From positions 651,218,468 to 651,282,467 of the forward strand of contig NC_081409.1 in assembly GCF_030272615.1 (NCBI RefSeq): 64,000 nt of DNA, in the 5' to 3' direction. Source of the DNA: Cryptomeria japonica (lineage: Eukaryota > Streptophyta > Pinopsida > Cupressales > Cupressaceae). Under the pieces are notes generated by a model that made no database searches, was not told the DNA's origin, and was given only the letters and a program-made list of their open reading frames with translations. Shown in pieces: positions 35,626 through 46,789 of the stretch. The position numbers and the translations under genes are program-made. Positions within the stretch are counted from its first letter, which is position 1. Each line of letters opens with the position of its first letter.

Positions 35626-38600
35626 CTAGTTACCATTCAGTGGGGGCAACTGATTAAAAATAGATTTATACTTAGTACGAGCATCATTGAGAGCGTTGGT
35701 AAGTGCACCCTTGACACTTTCCATTAAAGATTTCTGAGCATTAATATCAGCTAACAATGAAATCGAACCATCTAGAGTGCTTCCCTCTCCTTGTGTGGAC
35801 AATTGGGTAGCTCGGTTGATCTGCTCTTGTACTGATGACAGGTGGGGAATAAATAATGTCTGAAGAGTCATAATATCCATCCTTATTTTGTGCTCTTCAT
35901 TCCTAAGTTCTAACTGCTAAGCCATAAAATTTTGCAGCTTGTTATAAAAAATCTGAGTAGAATTTGGCTCGGTAGTCAGTTTATTTGAGAGATCGGTAAT
36001 CTCTTTCTCAATGGCTTCGGTCTTCTGCTTGATATCTTTAATAAAGAATGAAAATGTACATAATTTTTGGAATAAATAAATAATGTGCTTGAGTTGAGGG
36101 GACAACTCAGCAATGAATCCAACAAGCTTGATTTTACCTAGAGCAATGGTTCTGCACTTCTTCAATCATTTTGGCAGTTAGCTCTTTGTCTTTTAACTTG
36201 TTAAGGTATTCAGATGCCTCTATTCCTGATGTTTCCAATTGAGTGAGTAGTTCATCCAATTGCATATGGATGGTTGCATCTTTACTTACGGTAGCTTCAG
36301 GTAGCATGTCTGTCAATAATGCTTTAAAGTTCTGAAGTACTCGGTTCTTCTTTTGAATGGCTATCTGTTTTTCTTGTTCTGCTTTGGCTTTGCACAACTC
36401 ACCAAATTCAATAAGTGCTTGCCCTTTTAGTTTGGAAATGTCAACATTCGGCAACACAATAGGCTTTGACAGATCTATCTTGAAACTGTGCTTCTTTGCT
36501 TTCTTCTCCTTTGATGATGATGCCTTCACCGGTTGAATGAGTACAATGGCTTTTGAGGCTTGATCTTCCTCGGTATGTTGCTCGGTGGGAGCAACACTTT
36601 TGTCAGTTTCTATAGCTTCTGTTGTAGCCTTCAGTGATTCCTTGCTTGGGGTCTCAGTGGCAGTAATTTCAGTGTTTGCAAGAGCTTGAGAAGTTTGCTT
36701 GCTTGTGGCCTGAGGGGTAGATTCACCTTGTGTAGCCTTATGATCCTCTTTGCCTTGTTCTGTGTCCTGAGGTATCTCGGTTGTCACTTGTTGAGTTACC
36801 GGAGGATAGGACTTAACCTGTTCCAAGACTGATTCATTGGTTACGAGTTTGGCATAGGCATTTCTTTCTATCATTTCTTCTTCCTGTGCCTCAGTGTCCA
36901 TGACATCCTATCTTGATGAATAGTTGAAGCAGGATCTTGCTCGGTAATGTCAACTATTTCTACTTCACCTTGAGTTTTTTCAGTCTGAATTCTGAAAATT
37001 TCTTGCCATCTTTCTTTGGTTTCCTTTTCGACTTCAAGATAGAGTCCATTCATCATTTTCAAGGCTCTATGCTTCACTTGAAAATTTGTCTGGTAGTTTT
37101 TCAAATGATTTCTAATATCATCTACCGACATGTCTGGAAAGAGATGTACTAAAACTCTTTCTCTTATCTGCTTCTCCGAGTCCATAGCATATTTCCATCT
37201 GTTGTCAATGTGAGAGTATAATGCATTTGGAAGAAAGTTACTTACTTCCAATGGAACTACTCGGAATTTGAGAAGTGTACACACAACTGACTCTTCTATT
37301 TGTCTCTTTTCTTCTTCTATCCGGGAGTCATATTTAACATACTCGAAAGACCTGAATCCTCCATATTGTTTCAATTTGGCACAAAAGTTGTCAACACTGT
37401 GTACATCTTCCTTTGTGCTTTTAACAATTTGAAATTTATTTTTGTCTTCAGATTCTGTGTCAGTTGACTCCTTATTCAAAATGATTCTCCAGGTCAACTT
37501 TCTATAAGTCTTTGTAACTTTAGGCAATTCAACATTTTTTTGCCTCTTACCGGGTGACACTGCAGATGATCTAGTGTTAGGCCATTTCACTGGTGGAGTC
37601 GGTGATACCTTAGGTGTATCTTGTTTCTTCCTTTTCAATATTTTGCCCTTTGGCAATTTGGTGCTTAGAGTGATGGCTGCTTCCTGAGCTTCAGATTCTT
37701 CCTCAATTGAAAGTTGATCATCTTTCCTACCTGTTGGCTTAGTAGGTGTGGAGGTAGAACCTTCTCCAAATTTCTCAGTTAAGTCTTTTATCATTTTAGT
37801 GGCTTTTTTGGTAGCCTTTGGTACAACTATGCTCATTTTTACCTCTTCATAGGTACCACATTTGATCTCGGTCGAGTGCCTTGGAAGTATCAGAAAGGCA
37901 TCTATCTGATGTTGAGTGATCTCAAAATCAATCTCATAACCCATAGGCGATAAGGATTGAGTTCTGGGTTCTACTGCACTAACATAACAGTAGTCGGTGT
38001 CCACTTCAAAACATATAGTATCGTTATATTTCTCCACTAGCTGAGGTGGGATCATGTACCTGTTATTCATCTTTTCCTGGAACTTATTAAAGTAGTCATC
38101 CATTATCTCATTGAAGTTATCACCTAGCTGATTGATAAAGTCATTTATCTGATGGGTGATCAGTCGGTGTAGCTCCCAAACAATGTTACCGACTGAGGGA
38201 AAGAACTTCTGAAAATAGAAGAACATGCACACTAAGAGTGACCCAAACTTTAGTGTGTTAGCAGAGTTTCTTCTTAGGTTTCCTTATTGTGTTGAGATTC
38301 TCAAAAAGATTCTTCAACAATACTTCACATAGATCAATTTTCATACCCTTTTTGACAATTTTATAGGCCAAATCCACAGCTGCACATGGTACACTGTTCT
38401 CTCTCGCCGATTGAAAGAAACAATAACCGATGACTCTAATTGCAAACTTTAGTTCTGCATCTGTTATATTATTCAACTTAAGACCTCTGCAATCAGACTC
38501 AACTCCGGTTAGGGTTATCAGTTCCTTCTGTGAAATCATTTTTCTGTGCTCGTGCATGGTCTTATATAGGGTATCCGGTGATTATGTGAATAATCTCCTT

Positions 38601-38984
38601 GGTGATCTTGAACGGTTGGTCTTCTAACCACATAAAGTCATCATGCACTCTGCTCAAAACAAACTTGACCCATTGGGGTTTGAAAACTCGAGGATAGGTT
38701 AGGGCTTCAGTCAATCCCCTAACCTTGATATGCTCATACTTACTATCCAGGATTCCATCGATGCAAAGTTCATCATACATGTCCTTGATTTTGGTATGAC
38801 CTAGCTCTTCTACACAACACTTAGTATAAAATCTGACATCTTCAACTAATAGAACCCTATTTGGAATAAGAGAAAATGCAGTTTTCTCGTCGGGTTCAGA
38901 TGCCACTTTGGGAGGTAAGGTATACTTCAGCGAGGGCTTCTCAATAGTCTCAACTACAATTGGTTTCTGCAACTTGGGAGTCAT
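35626..38984 (-). pseudogene. Large cargo ORF of unknown function (about 1,120 codons, frameshifted)
   Basis: Function is not recognised. Starting at an ATG at 38984, consecutive minus-strand frames abut with only small frame changes (near 38565, 38265, 36905 and 36150) and one stop at 35917, so an ancestral frame to 35626 is likely. Visible parts: an N-terminal block with VEDVRFYTKCCVEELG and ITGYP; a hydrophobic stretch SLLVCMFFYFQKFF near 38230; a lysine-rich stretch with KGKILKRKKQ and SPGKRQKNVE (possible nuclear signals); a conserved-looking block FRSFEYVKYDSRIEEEKRQ; a Thr/Glu/Gln-rich acidic region; and a helical, partly coiled-coil C-terminus. It lies between the Gag-like ORF and the PPT, where Sirevirus-type copia elements carry an envelope-like ORF, but homology is unproven. 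No polymerase or integrase motif was found. Confidence 0.7.
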
Positions 38985-39505
38985 TTCAAACTTTGGATTT
39001 CTACTAATAAAATAGCTTAGGGTTTCAACTAACTAGAAAACACTTTCAACTTAGTAAATAGAATGCAAATATTCACAACTGATATTGATCGGTTAACTTG
39101 CTTGAAAATGCGTTTTAAGATTGTGTGAAAATACCTTGAATTCGCTCTGAAATGTTTGATCGCCTTTGATTCTCTTAGCTCTGCTCTTTGAAAACTGGTA
39201 AGTGTAAAATGACCGCACAAAGAACTTTAAATACACCCTTTACCTTATCGGGCTTTGTGCAGTTAGGTAAGATAAGCATTAAATGCATTTGATTACTCTT
39301 TACCGACTAACTTCCTTATATGCTTTTACCGACTAGACAACTTTACTGTATTTATCGACTTTACTCGTAAATTGTAAGACTAGATACAATTCCAGAAATG
39401 TTAATACATCTTAGCTATGCAGATTTTGGAGTTATTTCCATGATTAAAATAGGAACTATTAAGATCTAACTTTGTGAAGACGCAGTCCCTTCATACCTTT
39501 ATTGA
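38985..39505 (-). promoter_or_regulatory. Gap between the two ORFs, candidate internal promoter
   Basis: About 0.5 kb without conserved coding frame separates the Gag-like ORF from the cargo ORF, which is in another frame. On the minus strand TATTTAAA (39233-39226) lies about 240 bases before the cargo ATG. A separate transcript or a spliced one would be needed to express the cargo; this is inference only. Confidence 0.3.
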
Positions 39506-40855
39506 TTAATTGGAAGTTAATGCACCTAACTCGGTAGGTAAGGTGCTTTCTTCATTATTTGATTCATTTTCTTTCTTTTTCCAGATTTTTTGTAATTTGA
39601 TTCTTATCTCTTCAGTATCTCCTCTGGGTTGATCTCTGCAATCTTTAGCCAAGTGTCCAACTTTATGACAATGAAAGCATGCCATTCCAGGATTTCTCCA
39701 TGATCTCCGATTGTTCATTCCAAACCTTATCATACAGTTTGTACTTATATGTCCATACCTTCCACATCATTCACATCATATTCTTGTATTGTAATATCAT
39801 GGTACTGCAGTATATTGTCGATTGAGATCTGTGCGATTTTGGTAGCTTCTACCATTTGCTTGGTGTGGAGACCACATTTTCTTCTTAAACCAGCACTTCT
39901 CGGTATTGTATCCATATCTATTGCAGGTTTTGCAAAATCCCTTGAATTTTGCCTTCTGATAATTGCTGACAGACTTTGTCCTACATTGTTTAGATGTGTG
40001 ACCATACTTATTGCAATTGTAACAATAACTATTAGACCTAGTGACATTCGGTAGCTTACCTTTTCTGATTCGGCACATGTTGGCAGTATGTCCTTGTTTT
40101 CCACAGTAGTTGCAAATAGGCTTGTTATATTTCAACTTATCTTTGTTTCCAGCCTTCCTTGATGATTCTCCTTTCTCGGTGGTGTTGATTCCTTTGTCGG
40201 TAGAGTTGTTTCTTTGGTAATCGAGTCCGACAGATTTGTTGGGTGATCTTGTGTTTAGTTGCTCATCCAACATTCTTGACGCTTCATAACTTTTCTTCAG
40301 TGTTTCTTTTGACTTCTTTTCTGTTTCAAGTTCATCAGTCAATCTTGATAATTCAAGTTTCAATGCTTGGTTCTCATTTTCTTTTAGAGTTGCCTCATGA
40401 TGTGCATGACCCAATTGATCAGATAGATTATGTTGAATTCCAGTCATCCTTGTGATTTCATCATTTTTTTAAGATACCAAAGCTTCTAGCTGTTGTTTTT
40501 CTCTTTCTTTACCTTTTATGTTATCTTCAGCTGTTCTCAATGTATCAAGATTTTCAGTCATCTATGTGCTGAAATACTTATGTTCCCTTCTCATTGTTTT
40601 AAGCTGATCATTCAGTGCTTTGTTCTTTTCTTTCAATTCTATAATCATTTCTTTAGACTCTTCTGATATGCTGTTCTCAGATGATGTCTCAATTTGTTCC
40701 ACCAACTCTGGTGAGTCCTGTAAATCATTAGACAATCTTCTTCTTACTTTCAGTGATTTTTGCATTTGCCTCTGCATGTCTGCAATCACTTAATTAGCAT
40801 GATCCAATTCTTCTTGAAGATTCACAATTCTGCGTGATTGTTTATAGCCTTCCAT
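39506..40855 (-). pseudogene. Gag-like protein: coiled coil plus five CCHC zinc knuckles
   Basis: One frame of about 450 codons runs from MEGYKQSRR (40855) to 39506. The first half is rich in Glu, Lys, Leu and Gln with heptad-like spacing (ELKEKNKALNDQL, LKLELSRLTDELETEKK), a likely coiled coil. Five knuckles follow at 40073-40114 (CNYCGKQGHTANMC), 39983-40024 (CYNCNKYGHTSKQC), 39893-39934 (Tyr replaces His), 39734-39775 (a stop lies within CX2C) and 39638-39679 (CFHCHKVGHLAKDC). Stops occur at 40790, 40562, near 40470, at 39797 and at two sites near 39775, but the frame never shifts. No UBN2 capsid region is visible between primer site and coiled coil. A role in RNA binding and particle assembly is inferred from the knuckles. 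Confidence 0.8.
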
Positions 40856-40903
40856 TGATGGGATCTTTCTCTTTAGGCTGTAAAACCTTTTTCCAAGAGT
40901 ATC

Positions 40904-40915
40904 GCCCTGATACCA
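40904..40915 (-). other. Primer binding site of the cargo element
   Basis: The minus strand reads TGGTATCAGGGC, one base from the standard tRNA-Met site, two bases after the 5' LTR. Confidence 0.85.
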
Positions 40916-40917
40916 AT

Positions 40918-42108
40918 TCTTAGGTCCAACAATGAAAGCTAATGTACTGAGAGGGGAGGGGTGAATCAGTACTTCAAAACTTTTCTTTAAAAACAATCTT
41001 TTTGATAAACATAAACTGTATATAGTTGATCTCATAATATATAAAGTCAAAACACATTTATAGAAATCACAACCATACACATTTCACTCCATAACACAAA
41101 GATTTTGGTTACGCAGAAACTCTTGGTTAGAGAAAAAAACTGCGGTGGGGATGGCACCCACAACTTCACTACTGCAATAATAAAGGTTGCTCGATTAGAG
41201 CTACATGTTTAGCTATTTCTAATAGCTTACTCTGTTAGGAGTATCAAGAGCTTTAGATCTACCTTGTTAAAGGATTTTACAAACACTTTTACAAAATGCT
41301 GTACCTGGTTAAAGACTTTACAATTTATAGACCTTGTTAGAGTCTTTTACCTTGTTAAAGGTTTCTAACACAACTCAAAATAATTCAATCAAAATCTTTT
41401 ACAAAATATCTGCAACTTTACATTTGAAATGTTATAGCAGACTCTATGTGCTCAATATGAAATTACCATGCTCATAGCATACCTCGGTAATTGATAGATC
41501 AACTCGGTGACCTCTTTTGTATTCTCTGTCCCTTAGACTGTTTTCTGAAAATCTTCTCGGTGACCTCTGAATACCTCTGTTCAATTATCACATCTTATCT
41601 TATCATAAGATTTTATCTTCAACTCACCATCTTTTTCTCTTTTTTCTTAGATACTCAAATCACTCTTTATATAGATCTCTAAGGCGGTGATCTTGTTCAT
41701 GCATCGATTATACAAACATGTTTTATCGAATGAATAAACATAGAAATTATTTCATTGGATAATCTTCCTCAAAATCATACAGAATCTATAAGTGCAATTC
41801 CCTATGAAATAACGGTTCCCTGTTCTCGAATCTTGTAACACGTTTCCACATATGTGTCCAGGTTCATTGAATTTGGTAACACGTTTCCACTCGGTTCAGA
41901 TTAACTCGGTGTACCTTCTTTGCTACTCGGTGGACATAGAAAATTTACTCTGTAGACAGCTCGGTATATATCATCTCGCTGACTAGTCTTTCTTCTGTAA
42001 CTGACACCCTTAGTGCTTATCGACTGAATCTTTCTGTAGTATTAACCGACTGGGGTATATAGGATGACTTTGAACATAAAACTAATAACAACTTAGTAAA
42101 TAGTAACA
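40918..42108 (-). repeat. 5' LTR of the cargo element (1191 bp)
   Basis: On the minus strand it begins TGTTACTATTTAC and ends near GGACCTAAGA. It pairs with 34414-35372 plus 27348-27582, with scattered substitutions. Several short open frames occur in it but none is shared as a protein family. Confidence 0.9.
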
Positions 42109-42113
42109 AGAAT
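42109..42113. other. Target site duplication AGAAT (right)
   Basis: It matches 27343-27347. Confidence 0.85.
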
Positions 42114-42600
42114 CCCTAACAATATCTTGTCGCCATATACCATTAATTGATTTCAAATTACAGTTTCGAGGAATAGCCAAGTCAGGTTTAATAAGAACAC
42201 ATATTCTAACCAATAAAAAGCCCTCATGAAAAGAACTATCAGAGAGCAAAAATCTACCAAAGGAATTTCCTAAATTATATAAGATATTCAGATCCATAAA
42301 TTCATAAGGGATATTAGGCAATTTAAACCAGACAGGTCCCAATTTTTTTAGATCATTAGTGGGTTGAAAGAAGGGTTTCGAAGGAAGCACAAAAACTAAA
42401 TTCTTACCCAACCAGTAATGATCTTTCTCAGGTGCCTTATTTTTGGCATCAACTTAATCAAAACCCAGAATAAAAGTATTCAAGGATAAAAATTGAAAGA
42501 AAAGCATACCAAACCAATTTGCATTAACCCATTTTTGTAGTAGAGATAAAGGAATTGTTTCACCCCAAACTTCCAAAAAATAGTATTATCTAAGAGAATA
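42109..42600 (-). pseudogene. L1-type LINE ORF1 fragment (DUF4283-like)
   Basis: The minus strand shows IPLSLLQKWVNANWFG, LNTFILGFD, KLGPVWFKLPNIPYEF, then LLVRICVLIKP, the pattern of the DUF4283 region of plant LINE ORF1 nucleic-acid-binding proteins. A stop near 42450 interrupts it. The cargo LTR element inserted into this frame and the remaining codons continue at 27342. Any zinc knuckle and ORF2 of this copy are not visible. Confidence 0.65.
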
Positions 42601-42682
42601 ATTTGTACGTTTTTGAGAGAATTTTTGGAGAGAAGAAATATATTATTACAAAACAATGATTGATTGAATGGTTACATTAAAT

Positions 42683-42906
42683 TTGTAAGGTGACAATGCT
42701 TTACAAGAGGTAGAGTTGTATTTTCAACATTAATATTAAATATAGATGATTAAAAAAAATTAGGGTTGGATGAACAATATTGAATGCTTTACTCTACAGG
42801 AATGATTTAGTTGTAAGGTGACAATGCTTTACAAGAGGTAGAGTTGTATTTTTAACATTAATGTTAAATATATATGATTAAAAAAAATTAGGGCTGGATG
42901 AACAAT
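42683..42906. repeat. 96 bp direct repeat, two copies with 128 bp period
   Basis: 42683-42778 and 42811-42906 are nearly identical, starting TTGTAAGGTGACAATGC and ending GGATGAACAAT. They differ at only a few positions. No coding frame is conserved. Confidence 0.9.
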
Positions 42907-43559
42907 TCAGTAGAAGTACATGATTAATTTAAAAGATGACATAACATTGTATTTAATAGAAGGTTCATAATGGGTCGAAGGTATTTATGGGATATTTGAT
43001 TTAGTGGATCTTATGGGATAATTAATTCAATAGTTTTTAATTTTTAAAAGAGAAGGTATATTAAAAAATATTGAATGATATACAAAGTGCAAAAAAAAGT
43101 ATAGGAAGATGAAAAATCCGTCTCTATATTATGTATTATAATTAAGAATAACAAATATGGGAAATTAGGGTGAGAATGATTGAAAAATGTGTAAAGATTG
43201 AAAAGGGTGCATTCGACACAATTATGGATATAGAGAAAAGGAAACGAAAAGACATGAGGGTTTTATTAGGGAGCAAAGGAAAAATCTTAGCTCTTCTTCA
43301 TTAGGAAAGAATGAATCTTTAATAGTGGTAAAGACAAACAATGGGGTGTCGAGATCAACTCTAGAGCAATTGTTGGTTCTTTATACCTAGTGCAGTTGGA
43401 AGGGAAGAAGATAGTAGTAGGGAATGTGAACGGCAAAGACGATAAGGAGATTCTAAATATCGGTATTTTAGATGATATTTTGAATTATAAGGATGGGCAT
43501 CTAAACAAGCATGCAATAATCACTAAATTCATGGATATTTGACTCTTGATGGAAATAAT
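42907..43559. other. Unassigned, probably 5' part of the LINE ORF2 relic
   Basis: No clear motif was recognised. The position before the endonuclease motifs suggests a degraded start of ORF2. Confidence 0.35.
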
Positions 43560-45360
43560 TAAGGGTTGGATTGGTTCAAAGATGCCGAGGGCTTGGGGTC
43601 CTTTGTTGTCACTAATTTGTATGGACCTAATAACATTAATGATTGTGCCAAGATTAGGGAGGAAATTGTGGAGTTTCGAAGACTTTTTATCTGGATAATT
43701 TTAGATCTTGGGTGGATATTTTAACACTATTCTTTCCTTGAATGATAAACAAGGTGGGAGTGCTCATCTTTCTAATGGCTCTTTCGATTTGAGAAATTTA
43801 TACATAGTAAGATAATTTTTTGGCTGGTTCACATGGAACAATAGGAGAACAGGTGTAGAGAATATGCTATGTAGGTTAGATCATTTTCTTGTTTCCCTGG
43901 AGTGGATTCTGTTTTTTTTTTGCCTTTAGCTCTACAATGCTTCACTATGGGGGATTTGATCATAAATTTATAGAGTTACTGATAACCTTTGAAAAGAAGC
44001 CTCAGGGGTGCTCGTTCAAAATAAAATCCCTTTCATATAAACATGATAGTTTTAAAGACAAACAGACTAAGTAGTGGGAAGTTGATTAAGGGGTGCAAGA
44101 GGTTCATTCTGTAGAAGAAGCTCTTAAATGTTAAGAGGCTTGCTAAGGTTTGGAATAAAGAATTCATAGGGAATTTATTTAAAAATAAAGTGGAGGAAGA
44201 ATGACATAATTCCTTTGTTAAAATTGCTAAGTATAGAGGGTTCTTTGAGGACTTGAGAAATAAGGAATTCTTGTTAACGAGGGAGCTTAATCAATTTTTA
44301 AGAATGGAGAAAATCTTTTGGCTATGTGAGAAACCCAAGGTTAAATGGCTTAAGGAGTGTGAGGACAACACTAAGTTTTTTCATCTTTTCATTAACACTA
44401 GAAGATAGTGGAATAAATCACTAGCATGATCTGAGCTTCCTATTGGTAATGAGATGGAGGAAATAGAAGTGATAAGGAATGAATGACTCAGTTGAGGATC
44501 ATGAGGTACAATAATCTCTTTTAAGGAACATCCATTATCATATTTTTTAGGATCAAAATGTCTTGTTAATGAGATCATTCTCTCTTGATGAGATTAAGTT
44601 TGCCACTTTCTCCCTAGGTGCAAGAAAGGCTCCAACTCGAATTATTCCAAATTTTTTGGGATGTGGTGGTGATGATATCTTGAAGATGAGAGAGGAATGT
44701 AGAGGCCAAAAATCAATGTCTAAGGCTTGAAACATAATACAACTGTACATTTCTATTATTCCAACAATCAAAATGTCCTATGTACTTTGATGAATTTAGA
44801 TTGATTGTTTTATGTAGCACTATCTAAAAAAATGTTTCCAAGATGATGATTGTTAGATTGAAGAAGTATTTGGATAATACTATATTAGAAGAATAAAGTG
44901 GCTTTTTTAAGGGAAGAAAAATCCTTGATGGAATTATCATGACAAATGACACCATATACTCAATCAAGCTCAGGAAAAAGAAGGTATTGTAATGAAGTTG
45001 GACATGAATGAAGCATATGATAAAATAACTTGAAATTTCTTGATCAAAGATATGAAGAAGTTTGGTTTTTTGTGAAGATTGGTGCAATTGGTTTTGAGTT
45101 GTGTTTCCTTGATCTCTTATGATTTGCTCATAAATGGAATCCTTATAGATTCTTTCCTTGCTGAATGGGACTTGCGTCAAGGTGACCCTTTATCCTCTTT
45201 CCTTTTTCATTATAGTGGAGGTGCTAGGTAGATCATTATAGAATGATTCAAGGAGTGGTTGACTACTAATGGGACTACAAATCTCTATAGGTACTAGGAA
45301 GATCACATGTATCTATAATTTATAAATGATACTTTTTTTGTTTGGGAAGCTATGGCTAGT
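43560..45360 (+). pseudogene. L1-type LINE ORF2 relic (endonuclease and reverse transcriptase)
   Basis: Spread over three frames are endonuclease marks VTNLYGPN, GGYFNTILSLND (the usual GDFN has Tyr for Asp), FTWNNRR and RLDHFLVSLEW near 43610-43900. RT marks follow: KWLKECEDNTKFFH near 44345, FSLDEIKFATFSLGARKAP near 44580, KLDMNEAYDKIT near 44997, LRQGDPLSSFLF near 45172, and FINDTFFVWE near 45320 where the catalytic FADD is expected. Many stops and frameshifts make it inactive. Orientation is opposite to the ORF1 fragment at 42109-42600, so the two are separate copies. Confidence 0.75.
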
Positions 45361-45903
45361 TAAGCTCAAAATTAATGATAAGGTCGATAGAAAAAGGTAA
45401 TAGCTTTAATTAGACTACCAATCTAGAAAACACTAACTTTAATTAGATTACTTCCCAACATCATTTTTTATGTCTAAGAACCCCTATCAAGAATTTGCAT
45501 CCTAGGAAAGAGAATGATTATTTAAAGTTAGGTACTTGATTGAGCCTAAGAATTAACCTCCATAAAGCCTATTCCTCCACACACCATCTCCAATATAATT
45601 TGTAGCAAGATCTACATTGTTAAGGAGGGAAGATCTCATACTTAACAACCTACCTTTATTTAAGTAAACTTTATACTAATTAATTAAATGGCATACTTTT
45701 TCTCTGAATTTTTTCCTAAAGAATATTCTCATCTTACAACCCAAATCATAAAGTATGCCTTTAGGAGTCGCATGAGACAAATTTATAAATCGAGAGAGCT
45801 TGAACGACAACTTTAAGAAAGACTATACAACTAGCCAAACAGAGGTATATATATATCCAATAATTGATTAAATTGAATATAATCCAATAAAACATTTTGG
45901 AAG
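45361..45903. other. AT-rich spacer, possibly the LINE 3' end
   Basis: No gene was recognised. A poly(A) end or target duplication for the LINE was not found. Confidence 0.4.
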
Positions 45904-46697
45904 TGATGCAAGAGCATCCCTGGTTCTTGGCAATCTTGCATCAACCAAAAATATATCCTTCTTGTTTTGCTTTCTGTTTTGCAGTTTCAGTATTTCATTT
46001 TGCATTTTCTGGCATTGGCTCACCGGATCTCGAGGAGTTGGATTTTTTGCTTGAAGACTTGATCGTCTACCTTATTCCCGAATCGTGGAGCATTTGGATC
46101 ATTTTCCGACAAGTTATCGCAACTGGTTTCCAAGATAGTTTTTTGGTACCGATTGCCTAGACCTATTTGCATTTGTAATCTATCGGGATCTATCGGATCC
46201 CTTCCGTAGCTTGTGGAACCTTGAGCGTTGATTCCGATGCTCCTTGGCGTGTGGTCGACCTTCCCTTTGATCCGCACTTCATCCTTTGGATTTTCCGGAG
46301 GAATTTCTTTGGTAGAGGCCGACCTTGTTGTTTTACACAGTAGGTCTTGTTATTTGACATTTGATCCCTTTTTGGGCCGACCAAATCTCCTTGGATTGTA
46401 TAAATCATTTTAATTGAGCATTAGATTAGAGATAATTTAAGATATAGAACATAGAAGATAGATCTTAAGATTTGAGGTCCCGGTAGCGACCTGTTATGTA
46501 ATTAAGCATGTTTTGGTAGGTCTGTGAGTCGGTTTCTATAACCCGGTTGTTACCGGTTGATTGTAATCAATTTTCATGATATAATTCGTTTAGTTTTGCA
46601 TTGCCCCCATCATATCCTTGTGTTTCCATTGTGTTTACTCTTGCTGACTGGTCCGAATTGATCTCATTGAGGTCCCTCCTAATTGGTGACTCAATCA
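45904..46697 (+). repeat. Ty3/gypsy 5' LTR (element B, 794 bp)
   Basis: It begins TGATGCAAGAGCATCC and ends CTCAATCA, two bases before the primer site. It shares GATGCTCCTTGGCGTGTGG and following words with the LTR at 7702-8503. Confidence 0.85.
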
Positions 46698-46699
46698 AG

Positions 46700-46711
46700 T
46701 GGTATCAGAGC
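46700..46711 (+). other. Primer binding site, exact tRNA-Met type (element B)
   Basis: TGGTATCAGAGC lies two bases after the LTR. Confidence 0.95.
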
Positions 46712-46789
46712 GAGCTTTCATTACGGAGATTGCGTTGTCCTGAGGAATTTTGTTGTAGGGTGGCGGACTATGGATCTGACTTGCAGCTG

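Larger units (their letters stand above)
27348..42108 (-). mobile_element. Non-autonomous LTR retrotransposon with Gag-like and large cargo ORFs
   Basis: Minus orientation. The 5' LTR is at 40918-42108, the primer site at 40904-40915, the interior at 35385-40903, the PPT at 35373-35384, and the 3' LTR at 34414-35372 plus 27348-27582, split by the copia element. Perfect AGAAT target duplications lie at 27343-27347 and 42109-42113. Without the nested copia it is about 7.9 kb. The interior encodes a coiled-coil/zinc-knuckle protein and a long unknown protein. No aspartic protease, HHCC/DDE integrase or YxDD reverse transcriptase is visible, so transposition must have relied on another element's enzymes. 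Confidence 0.85.

Noticed and set aside
35626-38984. Cargo ORF as a normal pol or as a captured host gene
   Set aside because: No D-S-G, HHCC, DDE or YxDD motif was found; a host origin would need a chromosomal homologue with introns, which cannot be tested here.
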